Below, piece after piece: positions 6,610 through 14,562 of a stretch of DNA of 14,673 nucleotides. The translations under genes and the position numbers were made by a program. The notes below the pieces were generated by a model that saw nothing but the letters and a program-made list of their open reading frames with translations, was not told the origin of the DNA and searched no databases. Within the stretch, counting starts at the first letter, position 1. The number at the start of each line of letters is the position of its first letter. The DNA lies in NCBI GenBank assembly GCA_020059785.1, contig JAGVBL010000086.1:1-14673 (forward strand). Direction: 5' to 3'. The DNA comes from Ignavibacteriales bacterium (lineage in GTDB: Bacteria; Bacteroidota; Ignavibacteria; Ignavibacteriales; Melioribacteraceae).

Positions 6610-7479
6610 CTAGTTTAGTGATTCAAAATGTGTTTTAAATAAACCTTCATAACTCCGAAGAAAATTTTCCAGGTTATCTATGCTTCCAAATCCGAGGATG
6701 TCAACAATGTTTTCATCAAATTGATAATTAGTATCCCATACAAAGGAACCAACTTCATATTTTTGGGTTACGTAATCTACAAGATGAATTAGTGAAGCAA
6801 GAACCGGATTGTATTGCGACAGAGAAGGACTGTGATGATATAATACAGCATCATTAATAAACGACGGGAAATTCCATCTTTCAAATAAATATTCGGCAAT
6901 ATCTTCGTGTGTAAAACCGAGCACCATTTTTTCTGCTTGCAAATACGGAACACTATCCTTTTTTACTAAATCCAGTATATTCTTAAAATCCCTCGGCAAA
7001 TATTTATGAAGTACCAATAGCCCCAGATCATGCAAAAGACCGGCAGTAAATACTTCGCCGGATTTTGGATAGTGGAGATCATCGGCAATTTTCTTTGCTG
7101 TAGTTCCTACCATAAGCGAATGTTTCCAATAATCATTATGATTCCAGTCGGCAGAGTTTTTTGCCTTAAACATTTCCATCATAGATAATGCTAACAAGAG
7201 ACTTCTTATGTGTTCCAATCCTATAATTACAATTGCAAAATCAATTGTAGCAACTCTTCGCGGGATTCCATACATGGGGGAATTGGCAACGGAAAGAATT
7301 TTTGTAGCAATGGATTGATCCTGGGAAATTACTTTACACAAATCCGAAGCACTGGTGTTTTCATCATCCAGCATCTGAGAAACTTCTGTTATAATGTGTG
7401 GAATGGAAGGAAGATTTCCTACAGCAGATAGTTGCTTTCTAATTTTCTGTTTAATATCCGTTGTATTAGTTTCAAGCAT
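6610..7479 (-). CDS. HDOD-domain signalling protein (first of a tandem pair)
   Basis: A 289-residue paralogue of the HDOD protein encoded directly downstream, colinear over nearly its whole length: LPSIPHIITEV, then ISQDQSIATKILSVANSPMY and GIPRRVATIDFAI, FTAGLLHDLG, RWNFP and YHHSPSL each have a counterpart. Candidate metal ligands are all present: H120, H150-D151, H191, H215-H216 and D235. No transmembrane segment or receiver domain is fused, so its input must come from another protein. The gene overlaps the end of fliA by eight bases and is thus co-translated with the sigma factor. In epsilonproteobacteria an HDOD protein affects flagellar expression, which fits this place; a role in flagellar regulation here is inference. 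Confidence 0.91.
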   Translation of the reverse strand: MLETNTTDIKQKIRKQLSAVGNLPSIPHIITEVSQMLDDENTSASDLCKVISQDQSIATKILSVANSPMYGIPRRVATIDFAIVIIGLEHIRSLLLALSMMEMFKAKNSADWNHNDYWKHSLMVGTTAKKIADDLHYPKSGEVFTAGLLHDLGLLVLHKYLPRDFKNILDLVKKDSVPYLQAEKMVLGFTHEDIAEYLFERWNFPSFINDAVLYHHSPSLSQYNPVLASLIHLVDYVTQKYEVGSFVWDTNYQFDENIVDILGFGSIDNLENFLRSYEGLFKTHFESLN

Positions 7480-8104
7480 TGTATAGAACCAGTTTTTGTT
7501 TTAGTGATTTAATTATTTTGGAATGAAGTTGAGATACTCTTGATACGGTAATATTTAGCAGCTTTGCAATTTCCTGGTAATTTAATTCTTCGTAATAGTA
7601 GAGAGAAAGAATATTTCTATCGCGTTCATTTAATCCTTTAATCAATTCAACCAACTTTTCTTTCAATTCATTTTTTTCAAGAAGATCATCCGGTTCATCA
7701 TAATTTCCTGATACCATTTCATAAAGCTGCATTCCTTCGTCTTCCGCAACAGAACTATTTAGTGATACTGAAGAAGTTGTATTTACGGCAACGCCTTCGG
7801 AATCGCATACTGTTTCGTATTTCGGACTGTATTTTCTCAGTTCGTCGTAAATTTTTCCACGAATTCTCTGGATGGCATAAGTTTCGAACTTTGTTCCGTA
7901 ATCCGGATCAAATCTATCGATTGCTTCGCTCAATCCTTCTATACCAAACTGGAAGTAATCACGGCGATCGAATAATTCATTTTGAATGAAATTTGATTTG
8001 TGAATTACATAATGAACAAGATTAACATAATTCATAATGATCTGTTTTTTAAGATCACTGGTTGGATTGTGTTTGAAGTTTGCCCAAATATTGTCGTTAT
8101 TCAT
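7472..8104 (-). CDS. fliA: FliA-type flagellar sigma factor (sigma-28), apparently without domain 3
   Basis: Sigma factor that would direct RNA polymerase to late flagellar promoters. Region 2 (to about residue 92) has GIEGLSEAIDRFDPDYGTKF, ETYAIQRIRGKIYDELR, the FliA/WhiG hallmark. Region 4 (about 141-205) has LNERDRNILSLYYYEELNYQ, EIAKLL and V-S-R-V-S-Q-L-H, the FliA-type recognition helix. Between them only a 45-residue, Ser/Thr/acid-rich linker remains: the D-W-V-P-R and helical region 3 that follow D-E-L-R in other FliA proteins are missing, and VSLNSSVAEDEG seems to match the region 3.2 segment. Length 210 compared with 239 (E. coli) and 254 (B. subtilis SigD). The start overlaps the preceding small gene by eight bases. 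No frameshift is seen. Confidence 0.94.
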   Translation of the reverse strand: MNNDNIWANFKHNPTSDLKKQIIMNYVNLVHYVIHKSNFIQNELFDRRDYFQFGIEGLSEAIDRFDPDYGTKFETYAIQRIRGKIYDELRKYSPKYETVCDSEGVAVNTTSSVSLNSSVAEDEGMQLYEMVSGNYDEPDDLLEKNELKEKLVELIKGLNERDRNILSLYYYEELNYQEIAKLLNITVSRVSQLHSKIIKSLKQKLVLYNA

Positions 8105-8333
8105 TTTCTTTGGTTCCCGCTAAGTCGTTTGTATATCTGTTTATTTTTTCAAATGAGTTTTTATTAATTGATTTTATTAATCCGATCACAATTAAACTGA
8201 GTAGAACAGTAAGCATTATAAAAATGACAAAAGAGTTTAGTAGAACAGATTCTATTGCCACTCCTTTTTGAGTGAAATAGATTACAGAGAAAAAGAAGAC
8301 CAGCAAACCGGTTTGTAATATTATTTTGTTCAT
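8097..8333 (-). CDS. Small two-helix membrane protein of unknown function
   Basis: A 78-residue protein that I do not recognise. Residues 5-20 (ILQTGLLVFFFSVIYF) and 31-54 (VLLNSFVIFIMLTVLLSLIV and following) form two membrane helices; a polar, charged tail (55-78) with net mixed charge follows. With three basic residues in the tail start (K-S-I-N-K-N) both ends are likely cytoplasmic. It has the strongest ribosome site of the window (AAGGAG at 8339-8344, five bases before the ATG) and ends inside the start of fliA (8-base overlap), so it is the first gene after the 98-base gap and is co-translated with the sigma factor. In Bacillus chemotaxis genes lie at this spot between flhG and sigD. Real gene from spacing and composition; function open. 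Confidence 0.8.
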   Translation of the reverse strand: MNKIILQTGLLVFFFSVIYFTQKGVAIESVLLNSFVIFIMLTVLLSLIVIGLIKSINKNSFEKINRYTNDLAGTKENE

Positions 8334-8431
8334 CTATTCTCCTTTTTTATTGCTACAGATTCAAACACTATACCAGAGAAAAATCGGATGTTATTGGGAA
8401 AAAAGTTTGTTTTTAGGCTCTATTCGCAGAA
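8334..8431 (-). promoter_or_regulatory. 98-base gap before the fliA sub-operon; possible promoter region
   Basis: This is the only non-coding stretch longer than 14 bases. On the minus strand it holds TCCGATTT (8381-8388), which keeps C-C-G-A-T of the FliA -10 box G-C-C-G-A-T-A-A but has a poor -35 partner (AACTTTTT at 8400-8407); TATAGT (8367-8372), a possible general -10 without a -35; and TGG-N10-TTGA around 8361-8375, which resembles a sigma-54 site but has G-A instead of G-C at -12. None is convincing alone. The gap and the following strong ribosome site suggest a second transcription start for the small membrane protein, fliA and what follows. Confidence 0.3.
8339..8344 (-). promoter_or_regulatory. 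Strong ribosome binding site of the small membrane protein gene
   Basis: AAGGAG on the minus strand, five bases before the ATG at 8331-8333. It fixes the start of the 78-residue protein and marks a point of independent translation initiation in an operon where most genes depend on overlaps. Confidence 0.75.
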
Positions 8432-9280
8432 TTAAAAGCGGGTAAGTCGCAATGATTGGTTATTATTAGCCACTTGGGTGATTTTTAGTAAACGTATTGC
8501 AAGCTCGTTAATTTCTAAGGCAGATTTAGAATTTGGATACGATTTCATCAAAATAACTTGTTCCATTATCGACTTGTAAACTATACGGTCGTAACCTATT
8601 ACTCCAAGAAGACTAACTTCAGATTTTAGAAAGTGCCTTAAAGCAGTGGAAAGATTTTGAAATGCCGAATCGCTATCGTCCTTACTTTCGGACTTGTTAA
8701 AGACAACATAATTTTTTGTTACTTCAGTATTTTCAAAAATAAATTTAAGTAGAACATACGCATCCATAACGGATGTCGGTTCGGGGGTTGCAATTACAAT
8801 ATTATAATCGGATTTACTTAATTGCCGAATTGTAAATTCATCGGCACCGGCAGAACTATCTAAAATTATATAGTCGTATTGAGGAGCAATTTTATTCAAT
8901 TGAATGAAGAAATAATCGATTGAATCCCGTGTTAATTTGGGATAATCGGTTGAACCGGAATCACCGAAAATTATACTCATGTTTTCAGAATATCTGTAAA
9001 TAATTTCACGTAACACTTTTCTTTGTGTAAAGAAATCTGCTATAGTATTTTCAGTAGCATGATTCAGGAACAAATGAATATTGGGGAAATTACAATCCAG
9101 ATCTACCAGCAACACATTTTTACCTAACCTTGATAACTGATAAGTAAGGTTCAATGCAAAAAAGCTTTTACCTGTTCCACCTTTTCCGGAAGCTACAGAT
9201 ATTATTTTTGAGAGTGGATGTAACCGGGTTCTCTCTTCAAGCTTTCTTAGTTCAATCAGTCTTGCAACTTGATCGTTCAT
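8432..9280 (-). CDS. flhG: FlhG (FleN/YlxH), MinD-like ATPase for flagellar number control
   Basis: FlhG is a MinD/ParA-type ATPase that limits flagellar number and regulates FlhF. The 282 residues show the deviant Walker A motif GKGGTGKS (32-39, with signature K33 and K38), D60 and D62 in LLVDLDCN, the switch II-like LDSSAGADEF, and PEPTSVMDAY. The N-terminus, DQVARLIELR (residues 3-12), resembles the D-Q-A-x-x-L-R helix by which FlhG stimulates the FlhF GTPase. A basic/hydrophobic C-terminal stretch (ELAIRLLKITQ) could be the membrane-targeting helix. The ATG overlaps the flhF stop by one base (TAATG). Position after flhF is classical. The identification is firm; the effect on FlhF is family knowledge. 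Confidence 0.95.
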   Translation of the reverse strand: MNDQVARLIELRKLEERTRLHPLSKIISVASGKGGTGKSFFALNLTYQLSRLGKNVLLVDLDCNFPNIHLFLNHATENTIADFFTQRKVLREIIYRYSENMSIIFGDSGSTDYPKLTRDSIDYFFIQLNKIAPQYDYIILDSSAGADEFTIRQLSKSDYNIVIATPEPTSVMDAYVLLKFIFENTEVTKNYVVFNKSESKDDSDSAFQNLSTALRHFLKSEVSLLGVIGYDRIVYKSIMEQVILMKSYPNSKSALEINELAIRLLKITQVANNNQSLRLTRF

Positions 9281-10392
9281 TAATAAAGTTTCCCTGTAAA
9301 AATTAATTTTGCAAGTAATTCTGAATTAACAGAAATAATATCGTCGGGTATTACCTGTCCATTTGTTATAAACATAACGGGGACATTACTATTATAAACA
9401 AAATTGAGAATGTTGCCGTAAGAAACAGCTTCATCAACTTTTGTAAAAATAACTGAACTGTAATTTAGAGGATTAAACTTCTGCGAAATATCGATCAATG
9501 TTCTTGTTGATGTTGTTGCACTTGTAACTAGCACAGTATCGTCTGCCTGTGCTGCATCAAGATATGCTTTTATATCGGATAAGTTTTCTGCGTTTCTCTG
9601 ACTTCTTCCAATTGTATCGATAAATATTAAGTCTTTGTCCTTAAATTTTTTGATCAGTCTGGACATATCGCCGGGTTCATAAGCAACAGCCATTTCTATA
9701 TCGCTTATTTCGGAAAAAATTCTCAACTGATCTATTGCGCCAAGCCGGTAAGTATCTATTGAAATTAGTCCCACATTTAATTTGTGAATTATCTTTGAAA
9801 TAATTGCAAGCTTTGCAATACAGGTTGTTTTACCTACACCGGTGGGTCCAACAAGAGCAACTTTAGTAAGCTTATTTTTCTTTACGTTAAATTCTTTTGT
9901 GGGAATTAGAGAAGCCATTCCAGAGATTAAATAACTTTCCAGTTTGGATACATCTACCATTCCATCATAGTTTTCAAGTTGTTCAATAAGCTCCTTAACT
10001 ATATTCTTTTGCACTTCGTGATGTAACAGCACATCAGTTAGTTCTTTTATTTCCTGAACTTTCTCAATTGAAGATGTAGTTTCTGCAACTATCTTTTTAT
10101 CTACATCTTTCTTGATAATATCTTTTTCCTGATATACTTTCTTCTGAAGTTTTTCAAGCTCATGTTGAAGATCCGTTTTTACCTGAGATCTATCATTATA
10201 AGCTGCTTCAATGTTTTTACTACTTTGTTTTTTATCGAGTCCGGCAGTTATTTCGAACATTTTCTTAATGTTGAATCTTCTCTCATCTTCTAACACCCGT
10301 GTTCCAAGAATAATTGCATCACTGCCAAGTTCAGCTTTCATTTGTTCTGTAGCTTCTTTTAGCGTTGGAGCCAGAAATTTTTTAATCTGCAT
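9280..10392 (-). CDS. flhF: FlhF, SRP-family GTPase that places the flagellum
   Basis: FlhF is the third SRP-type GTPase; it sets where flagella form and helps recruit the first basal-body proteins. I choose the ATG at 10392 (370 residues, starting MQIKKFLAPTLKEA) rather than an in-frame TTG at 10398, because AGAGGT at 10398-10403 is five bases before the ATG but would touch the TTG. Order of parts: a small N-terminal beta domain (1-40), a charged coiled-coil-like stretch (about 55-140), then the N and G domains with Walker A GPTGVGKTT (182-190), DTYRLGAIDQL (from 213), DTIGRS (from 259) and TKVDEAVSYG. Length is normal. The gene starts 11 bases inside the end of flhA and ends on the flhG start. 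Confidence 0.95.
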   Translation of the reverse strand: MQIKKFLAPTLKEATEQMKAELGSDAIILGTRVLEDERRFNIKKMFEITAGLDKKQSSKNIEAAYNDRSQVKTDLQHELEKLQKKVYQEKDIIKKDVDKKIVAETTSSIEKVQEIKELTDVLLHHEVQKNIVKELIEQLENYDGMVDVSKLESYLISGMASLIPTKEFNVKKNKLTKVALVGPTGVGKTTCIAKLAIISKIIHKLNVGLISIDTYRLGAIDQLRIFSEISDIEMAVAYEPGDMSRLIKKFKDKDLIFIDTIGRSQRNAENLSDIKAYLDAAQADDTVLVTSATTSTRTLIDISQKFNPLNYSSVIFTKVDEAVSYGNILNFVYNSNVPVMFITNGQVIPDDIISVNSELLAKLIFTGKLY

Positions 10393-12436
10393 TTTCAACC
10401 TCTAACTTGCCTAAGAATTCAATTTCTACATTTGCCGGTAATTCACTAAACGATAATAGTGCAAGCTCCGGAAAGCTTGAGTTTATTAAACGATATATAT
10501 AAGGTCTGATTGCAGCAGAAGTAATAAGTACCGGCGGATAACCAAGTGTGTTAAATTTTCCCAGTGCCATTTGAATACTTGTGTTTAGCTCTCTTAATAC
10601 TTTTGTGCTTAATCCCAGTGTAACCACACTATCTTTTTGAGATTGTAATGAGTTTGTAACCAGAGCTTCAAGATTCTCGCTCAATGTAACAGCATGAATA
10701 ATTCCGTTTGTATCCCGGTAAATATTTGCAATAGTATCACCTATTGTATGTCTTACATATTCAGTTAGCACATCAATATTTTTTGTTGTTTTTGAATAAT
10801 CAATTAATGCTTCGATTATCCTTACAAAATCTTTTATGGGAATATTTTCCTTCAACAGATTTTGAAGAACTTTTTGAATCATTCCAAGATTAAGTACATC
10901 GGGGTTTATATCTTCAACAACAGCAGGATATTCTTTCTTAATATTTTCGAGAAGTTGTTTAACTTCCTGGCGGGATAAAATTTTATCGAAATTCTTTTTC
11001 AATGTTTCCTGTAAGTGTGTTGCAAGTACAGAGATACAATCAACAACAGTATATCCAAGCATTTCAGCTTTTTCCTTCTCCTCATAAATTATCCAGTAGC
11101 TATTCATACCAAATGCAGGATCGGTAGTAGGAATACCCGTTACTTTTTCTTCAACCCCACCGGGGTTCATCGCAAGATAGCGATCCGGATAGATCTCGAA
11201 TCCGCTTGCAATATTTCCTTTTATTTTAATTATGTATTCATTGGGGGATAGTTGTAAATTATCTCTTACACGTACCGGAGGAATTAAAACTCCGTATTCA
11301 AGAGCAACCATCTTTCTAGTTGATGAAATTTTTTGAAACAGGTTTCCTCCCTGTTGTTCATCAACCAGACTTACTAGTCCATATCCTATTTCTATTTCAA
11401 TGGGATCAACCTGGAGATACTGTTCAACTTTTTCTTCGGTTTGTTCTGATGCAACAATTTTCTGTTCGCCCTGAGCAACTTGAGTTTCCGTAACCTTGTT
11501 TTTCTTAACTGCGAAAGAAGCGGCTCCCAATACACCGGCTAAAACCATAAATGGAACTGTAGGCATACCGGGGATAAATGCAAACATAAATATTGCACCG
11601 GACACAGTTGCAAGAACACGCGGGTTAGAGAATAACTGTGTTTTAATCTGAAAATCGAGAGAAGAGCCTGATGCACTTCTTGTAACAACAAGACCGGCTG
11701 CCGTTGCAATTATTAATGCGGGAATCTGAGAAACTAAACCATCGCCAATTGTAAGTATTGTATAGGTCTGAACAGCCTCCGAAAAATTCATACCTCGCTG
11801 AGCAACACCGATAATAAATCCGCCGATAATATTAATTCCGTTTATTATTAGTCCGGCAATTGCATCTCCTTTAACAAACTTACTTGCACCATCCATTGCG
11901 CCGTAGAATTCGGCTTCGCGTGAAATTAGATCCCGGCGTTTGCGTGCATCAGATTCTGATATCAGACCGGTATTAAGATCGGCATCAATTGCCATTTGCT
12001 TTCCGGGCATTGCATCAAGAGTAAAACGGGCAGCTACTTCCGAAATTCTTCCCGAACCTTTAATAATTACTATAAATTGAATAACAAGTAATATTATGAA
12101 TACAATGAATCCAACTATATAATCACCGCTAACAACAAACGTTCCGAATGATTCGATTACTTTTCCGGCATAACCATCTATTAGAATTAATCTCGTTGAA
12201 CTTATATTCAATCCTAAACGGAATAATGTTGTAACCAGTAATAATCCCGGAAATACAGAAATATCGAGAGGTGATTGAATGTATAAAGAAACAATTAGAA
12301 TAAGAATAGCAAGGGTTATATTTATCGATAGAAGGAAATCGAGCAGACTAGCCGGTAATGGAATTAACATAAGTCCTAACATTAGTATCAGACCTAATGC
12401 TAAAATAATATCGCTATTTCTCCCAAACATTTTCAT
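10382..12436 (-). CDS. flhA: FlhA, flagellar type III export gate component
   Basis: FlhA forms the nonameric ring of the export gate, with a membrane ion-channel part and a large cytoplasmic domain that docks substrate-chaperone complexes. At 684 residues it is full length. The N-terminal half has eight or so membrane helices (from residue 8 to about 310) and the FHIPEP signature RISEVAARFTLDAMPGKQMA then IDADL (130-154). The C-terminal cytoplasmic domain runs from about 345 to the end, with PPVRVRDNLQLSPNEYIIKI and FNTLGYPPVLITS typical of the family. It lies one base after flhB and its last 11 bases contain the flhF start. No good ribosome site is seen before the ATG, which suggests coupling to flhB. 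Confidence 0.97.
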   Translation of the reverse strand: MKMFGRNSDIILALGLILMLGLMLIPLPASLLDFLLSINITLAILILIVSLYIQSPLDISVFPGLLLVTTLFRLGLNISSTRLILIDGYAGKVIESFGTFVVSGDYIVGFIVFIILLVIQFIVIIKGSGRISEVAARFTLDAMPGKQMAIDADLNTGLISESDARKRRDLISREAEFYGAMDGASKFVKGDAIAGLIINGINIIGGFIIGVAQRGMNFSEAVQTYTILTIGDGLVSQIPALIIATAAGLVVTRSASGSSLDFQIKTQLFSNPRVLATVSGAIFMFAFIPGMPTVPFMVLAGVLGAASFAVKKNKVTETQVAQGEQKIVASEQTEEKVEQYLQVDPIEIEIGYGLVSLVDEQQGGNLFQKISSTRKMVALEYGVLIPPVRVRDNLQLSPNEYIIKIKGNIASGFEIYPDRYLAMNPGGVEEKVTGIPTTDPAFGMNSYWIIYEEKEKAEMLGYTVVDCISVLATHLQETLKKNFDKILSRQEVKQLLENIKKEYPAVVEDINPDVLNLGMIQKVLQNLLKENIPIKDFVRIIEALIDYSKTTKNIDVLTEYVRHTIGDTIANIYRDTNGIIHAVTLSENLEALVTNSLQSQKDSVVTLGLSTKVLRELNTSIQMALGKFNTLGYPPVLITSAAIRPYIYRLINSSFPELALLSFSELPANVEIEFLGKLEVENAD
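10398..10403 (-). promoter_or_regulatory. Ribosome binding site that fixes the flhF start
   Basis: AGAGGT on the minus strand within the last codons of flhA, five bases before the ATG at 10390-10392. It rules against the in-frame TTG at 10398, to which the site would be adjacent with no spacing. Confidence 0.65.
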
Positions 12437-12437
12437 A

Positions 12438-13520
12438 TCAGATTATGCTTTTCTTTTTGGTTTTCTTTAACTGGAACAGGTATGCAAGTATCTGAGCAAC
12501 CGCTTTAAACAATTTAGCCGGAATAAAATCGCCGACATCGCAAGCTTTATATAATGCTCTTGCCAATTCAACATCTTCGTGCAGAGGCACATTATTGTCA
12601 GCAGCAATTTTTTTAATACGTTGAGCAAGATCATCCAATCCTTTAGCAACAACTTTTGGTGCTGCATCTTTCTGCATATCATATTTTAATGCAACCGCAA
12701 CGTGAGTAGGATTTGTTATAACTACATCGGCAGTGGGTATATCTTTCATCATTCTGCTTCTGGCTGACAAAAGCATTTGTTTACGAATACGGGATTTTAT
12801 CTGAGGATCGCCCTCCAGCTGTTTGTATTCCTCTTTTACTTCGGTCTTAGTCATCATCATCTGTTTCTTGAATTTGTACTTCTGGAAAAGAAAATCGATT
12901 GTGGCAATAACAGCAAAGAATAAAATTATTTTCCAGACAAGTGCAAATGCGGAATCGAACATAAACTGAACAGTGTCTTCAATACTCAAATCGATTAGAT
13001 ATGTCGTATCATCAATTAACTTCTTTATAATAAAATATGTGAACAGGCTTATAACAACAAGTTTTAGAACTGATTTTAATAACTCGACATATGAACGTGA
13101 AGAAAAAAATATTCTTTTAATACCGCTAAAAGGATTGAAGCGCGACAAATCTAACTTAAAAGCTTTTGGCGCAAACTTAAAACCAATCTGTGCAATGTTG
13201 CTCACCAATGCAATTACAACTATACCGCCGATTATAGGAATCATAAATGAGAAGAAAAAGAGTGCCCACTTAATTGCGTAGGTTTGTATAAGAGCTTTCG
13301 ACATTTCGAGTGTATTAAGAGATGCAAAAATATCTTTTGTGAATTGACCGAGTAATTTACCGGTATAATTTTTAGTTAAAAAAATTAGTAGAAGTCCGAA
13401 TCCGAATACTGCAAGAGAATTTATCTCTACGCTTTTTGCAACCTGACCTTTATTACGCGCATCGGTTAATTTCTTCGAGGTAGGTTCTTCGGTTTTTTCC
13501 TGTCCATCAAACTCTGCCAT
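12438..13520 (-). CDS. flhB: FlhB, export gate substrate-specificity switch
   Basis: FlhB sits in the inner membrane next to FliPQR and switches export from rod/hook to filament substrates after cutting itself. The 360 residues have the basic N-terminus (TEEPTSKKLTDARNKGQVAK), four membrane helices (about 34-50, 84-108, 150-168, 190-212), a charged linker and the autocleavage motif N270-P271-T272-H273, intact, so cleavage after N270 is expected. The C-terminal cytoplasmic part includes GDFIPAKLFKAVAQILAYLF and ends in a lysine-rich tail. Its ATG overlaps the fliR stop (TAATG) and AGGAATGAG lies nearby. Typical length and order (fliR-flhB-flhA). Confidence 0.97.
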   Translation of the reverse strand: MAEFDGQEKTEEPTSKKLTDARNKGQVAKSVEINSLAVFGFGLLLIFLTKNYTGKLLGQFTKDIFASLNTLEMSKALIQTYAIKWALFFFSFMIPIIGGIVVIALVSNIAQIGFKFAPKAFKLDLSRFNPFSGIKRIFFSSRSYVELLKSVLKLVVISLFTYFIIKKLIDDTTYLIDLSIEDTVQFMFDSAFALVWKIILFFAVIATIDFLFQKYKFKKQMMMTKTEVKEEYKQLEGDPQIKSRIRKQMLLSARSRMMKDIPTADVVITNPTHVAVALKYDMQKDAAPKVVAKGLDDLAQRIKKIAADNNVPLHEDVELARALYKACDVGDFIPAKLFKAVAQILAYLFQLKKTKKKSII

Positions 13521-14296
13521 TATACACTCATTCCTTTGATCAATTCAAGTAGCTGATATTCATAACCGTGAAGAAGACTTTTTATTGCATAAATATAGAA
13601 CGGGATCAATGTAATTATCATTGTAAGACCCAATCCAATCTTTAAAGGCTGCGAAACAAAAAATATCTGAATGTTGGGAATAACTCTTGCAATAATTCCT
13701 TCTGCAAGGTGAACAAGAAAAAATGCAACAAGTATAGGCGATGCAATTTTGATTGCAATTGTAAATACTGTTAATGAATATTTTACTATCAATTGATAAA
13801 CCGGTTCATTAATTGTATACTTTGCAAGCGGAATAGCTGTAAACGAAGCCACCAATCCTGTTATAATATAATGATGACCGTTAATAAGTAGAAAAAGCAT
13901 TACCGAAGCAAAAAAAAGTATTTCGCCTACAACATTATTCTGCATTTCTTCAAAAGGATTTAGAACTTCTGCAAACATAAGCCCCATATCAAATCCAATC
14001 ATATGCCCGGCAAATGAAATTCCCCAGAAAACAAAATTGAGGATATAACCCATAATCAAACCGGTTACAATTTCTTTTACTGAATAAACAACTAACGAAG
14101 CAAGATTAAGTTCAAAGCTGATAGCAGATTTATCTATTGTAAGAAAAACGATATATGCCAGAATCAATGATAGACCAAGCTTAATCATTGGCGAAACAGC
14201 TTTATGACCAAAAATAGGCGCTGCAATAAACATTGCCGTTATCCTTAAAAAAATTAAAATAAGTATTATAAAATCGAATACTAATATTTCGGTCAT
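13520..14296 (-). CDS. fliR: FliR, flagellar type III export gate protein
   Basis: FliR is part of the FliP5-FliQ4-FliR1 core through which substrates cross the inner membrane. The 258 residues are almost wholly hydrophobic, with about six membrane segments, and show conserved family features such as FLRITAMFIAAPIFGHKAVS near the N-terminus, the K-E-I-V-T-G-L-I-M-G-Y segment, and a C-terminal GLGLTMIITLIP. Length equals the usual 255-265. It starts in an ATGA overlap with the fliQ stop and ends in a TAATG overlap with flhB, so its translation is coupled on both sides. Identification by sequence and gene order is firm. Confidence 0.95.
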   Translation of the reverse strand: MTEILVFDFIILILIFLRITAMFIAAPIFGHKAVSPMIKLGLSLILAYIVFLTIDKSAISFELNLASLVVYSVKEIVTGLIMGYILNFVFWGISFAGHMIGFDMGLMFAEVLNPFEEMQNNVVGEILFFASVMLFLLINGHHYIITGLVASFTAIPLAKYTINEPVYQLIVKYSLTVFTIAIKIASPILVAFFLVHLAEGIIARVIPNIQIFFVSQPLKIGLGLTMIITLIPFYIYAIKSLLHGYEYQLLELIKGMSV

Positions 14297-14562
14297 TTTA
14301 CTATCGTTAAAAACAATGTGAACATTTTAGTTGTAAGTGCTACGAGCTTATCAATTATCCATGGAAGCAAGAATATAATAACAAGCGCAGTAGCAAGAAG
14401 TTTAGGAACAAATGTTAAAGTCATTTCCTGAATTGAGGTAGCAGCTTGAAAAATTGAAATAAACACGCCGACAATAAGTGATACGCCCAGAACCGGTAAA
14501 AGAATTATGAACACCGTGTAAAAAGCATCTTTCAATACTTCTATAATTAATTCTTCGGTCAT
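14293..14562 (-). CDS. fliQ: FliQ, flagellar type III export gate protein
   Basis: FliQ is the small two-helix subunit of the export gate. I take the ATG at 14562, giving 89 residues (MTEELIIEVLKDAFYTVFII at the start), the standard family length; an in-frame ATG at 14604 would add 14 residues but lies within the fliP gene and lacks a ribosome site. AAGGAG at 14572-14577 is nine bases before the chosen ATG. The two membrane helices span about 14-38 and 50-75, with GVFISIFQAATSIQEMTLTF between, a well-conserved FliQ loop. It overlaps the fliP stop by one base (TAATG) and the fliR start by four (ATGA). Confidence 0.95.
   Translation of the reverse strand: MTEELIIEVLKDAFYTVFIILLPVLGVSLIVGVFISIFQAATSIQEMTLTFVPKLLATALVIIFLLPWIIDKLVALTTKMFTLFLTIVK

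Noticed and set aside
8411..8431. A rho-independent terminator after flhG
   Set aside because: The only pairing seen nearby is an A-run with a T-run (AAAAA-CAAAC-TTTTT, about 8400-8415), with no GC stem; too weak to call.
12467..12682. A 71-codon open frame on the minus strand
   Set aside because: It is another reading frame inside flhB, whose conserved C-terminal domain occupies this stretch.
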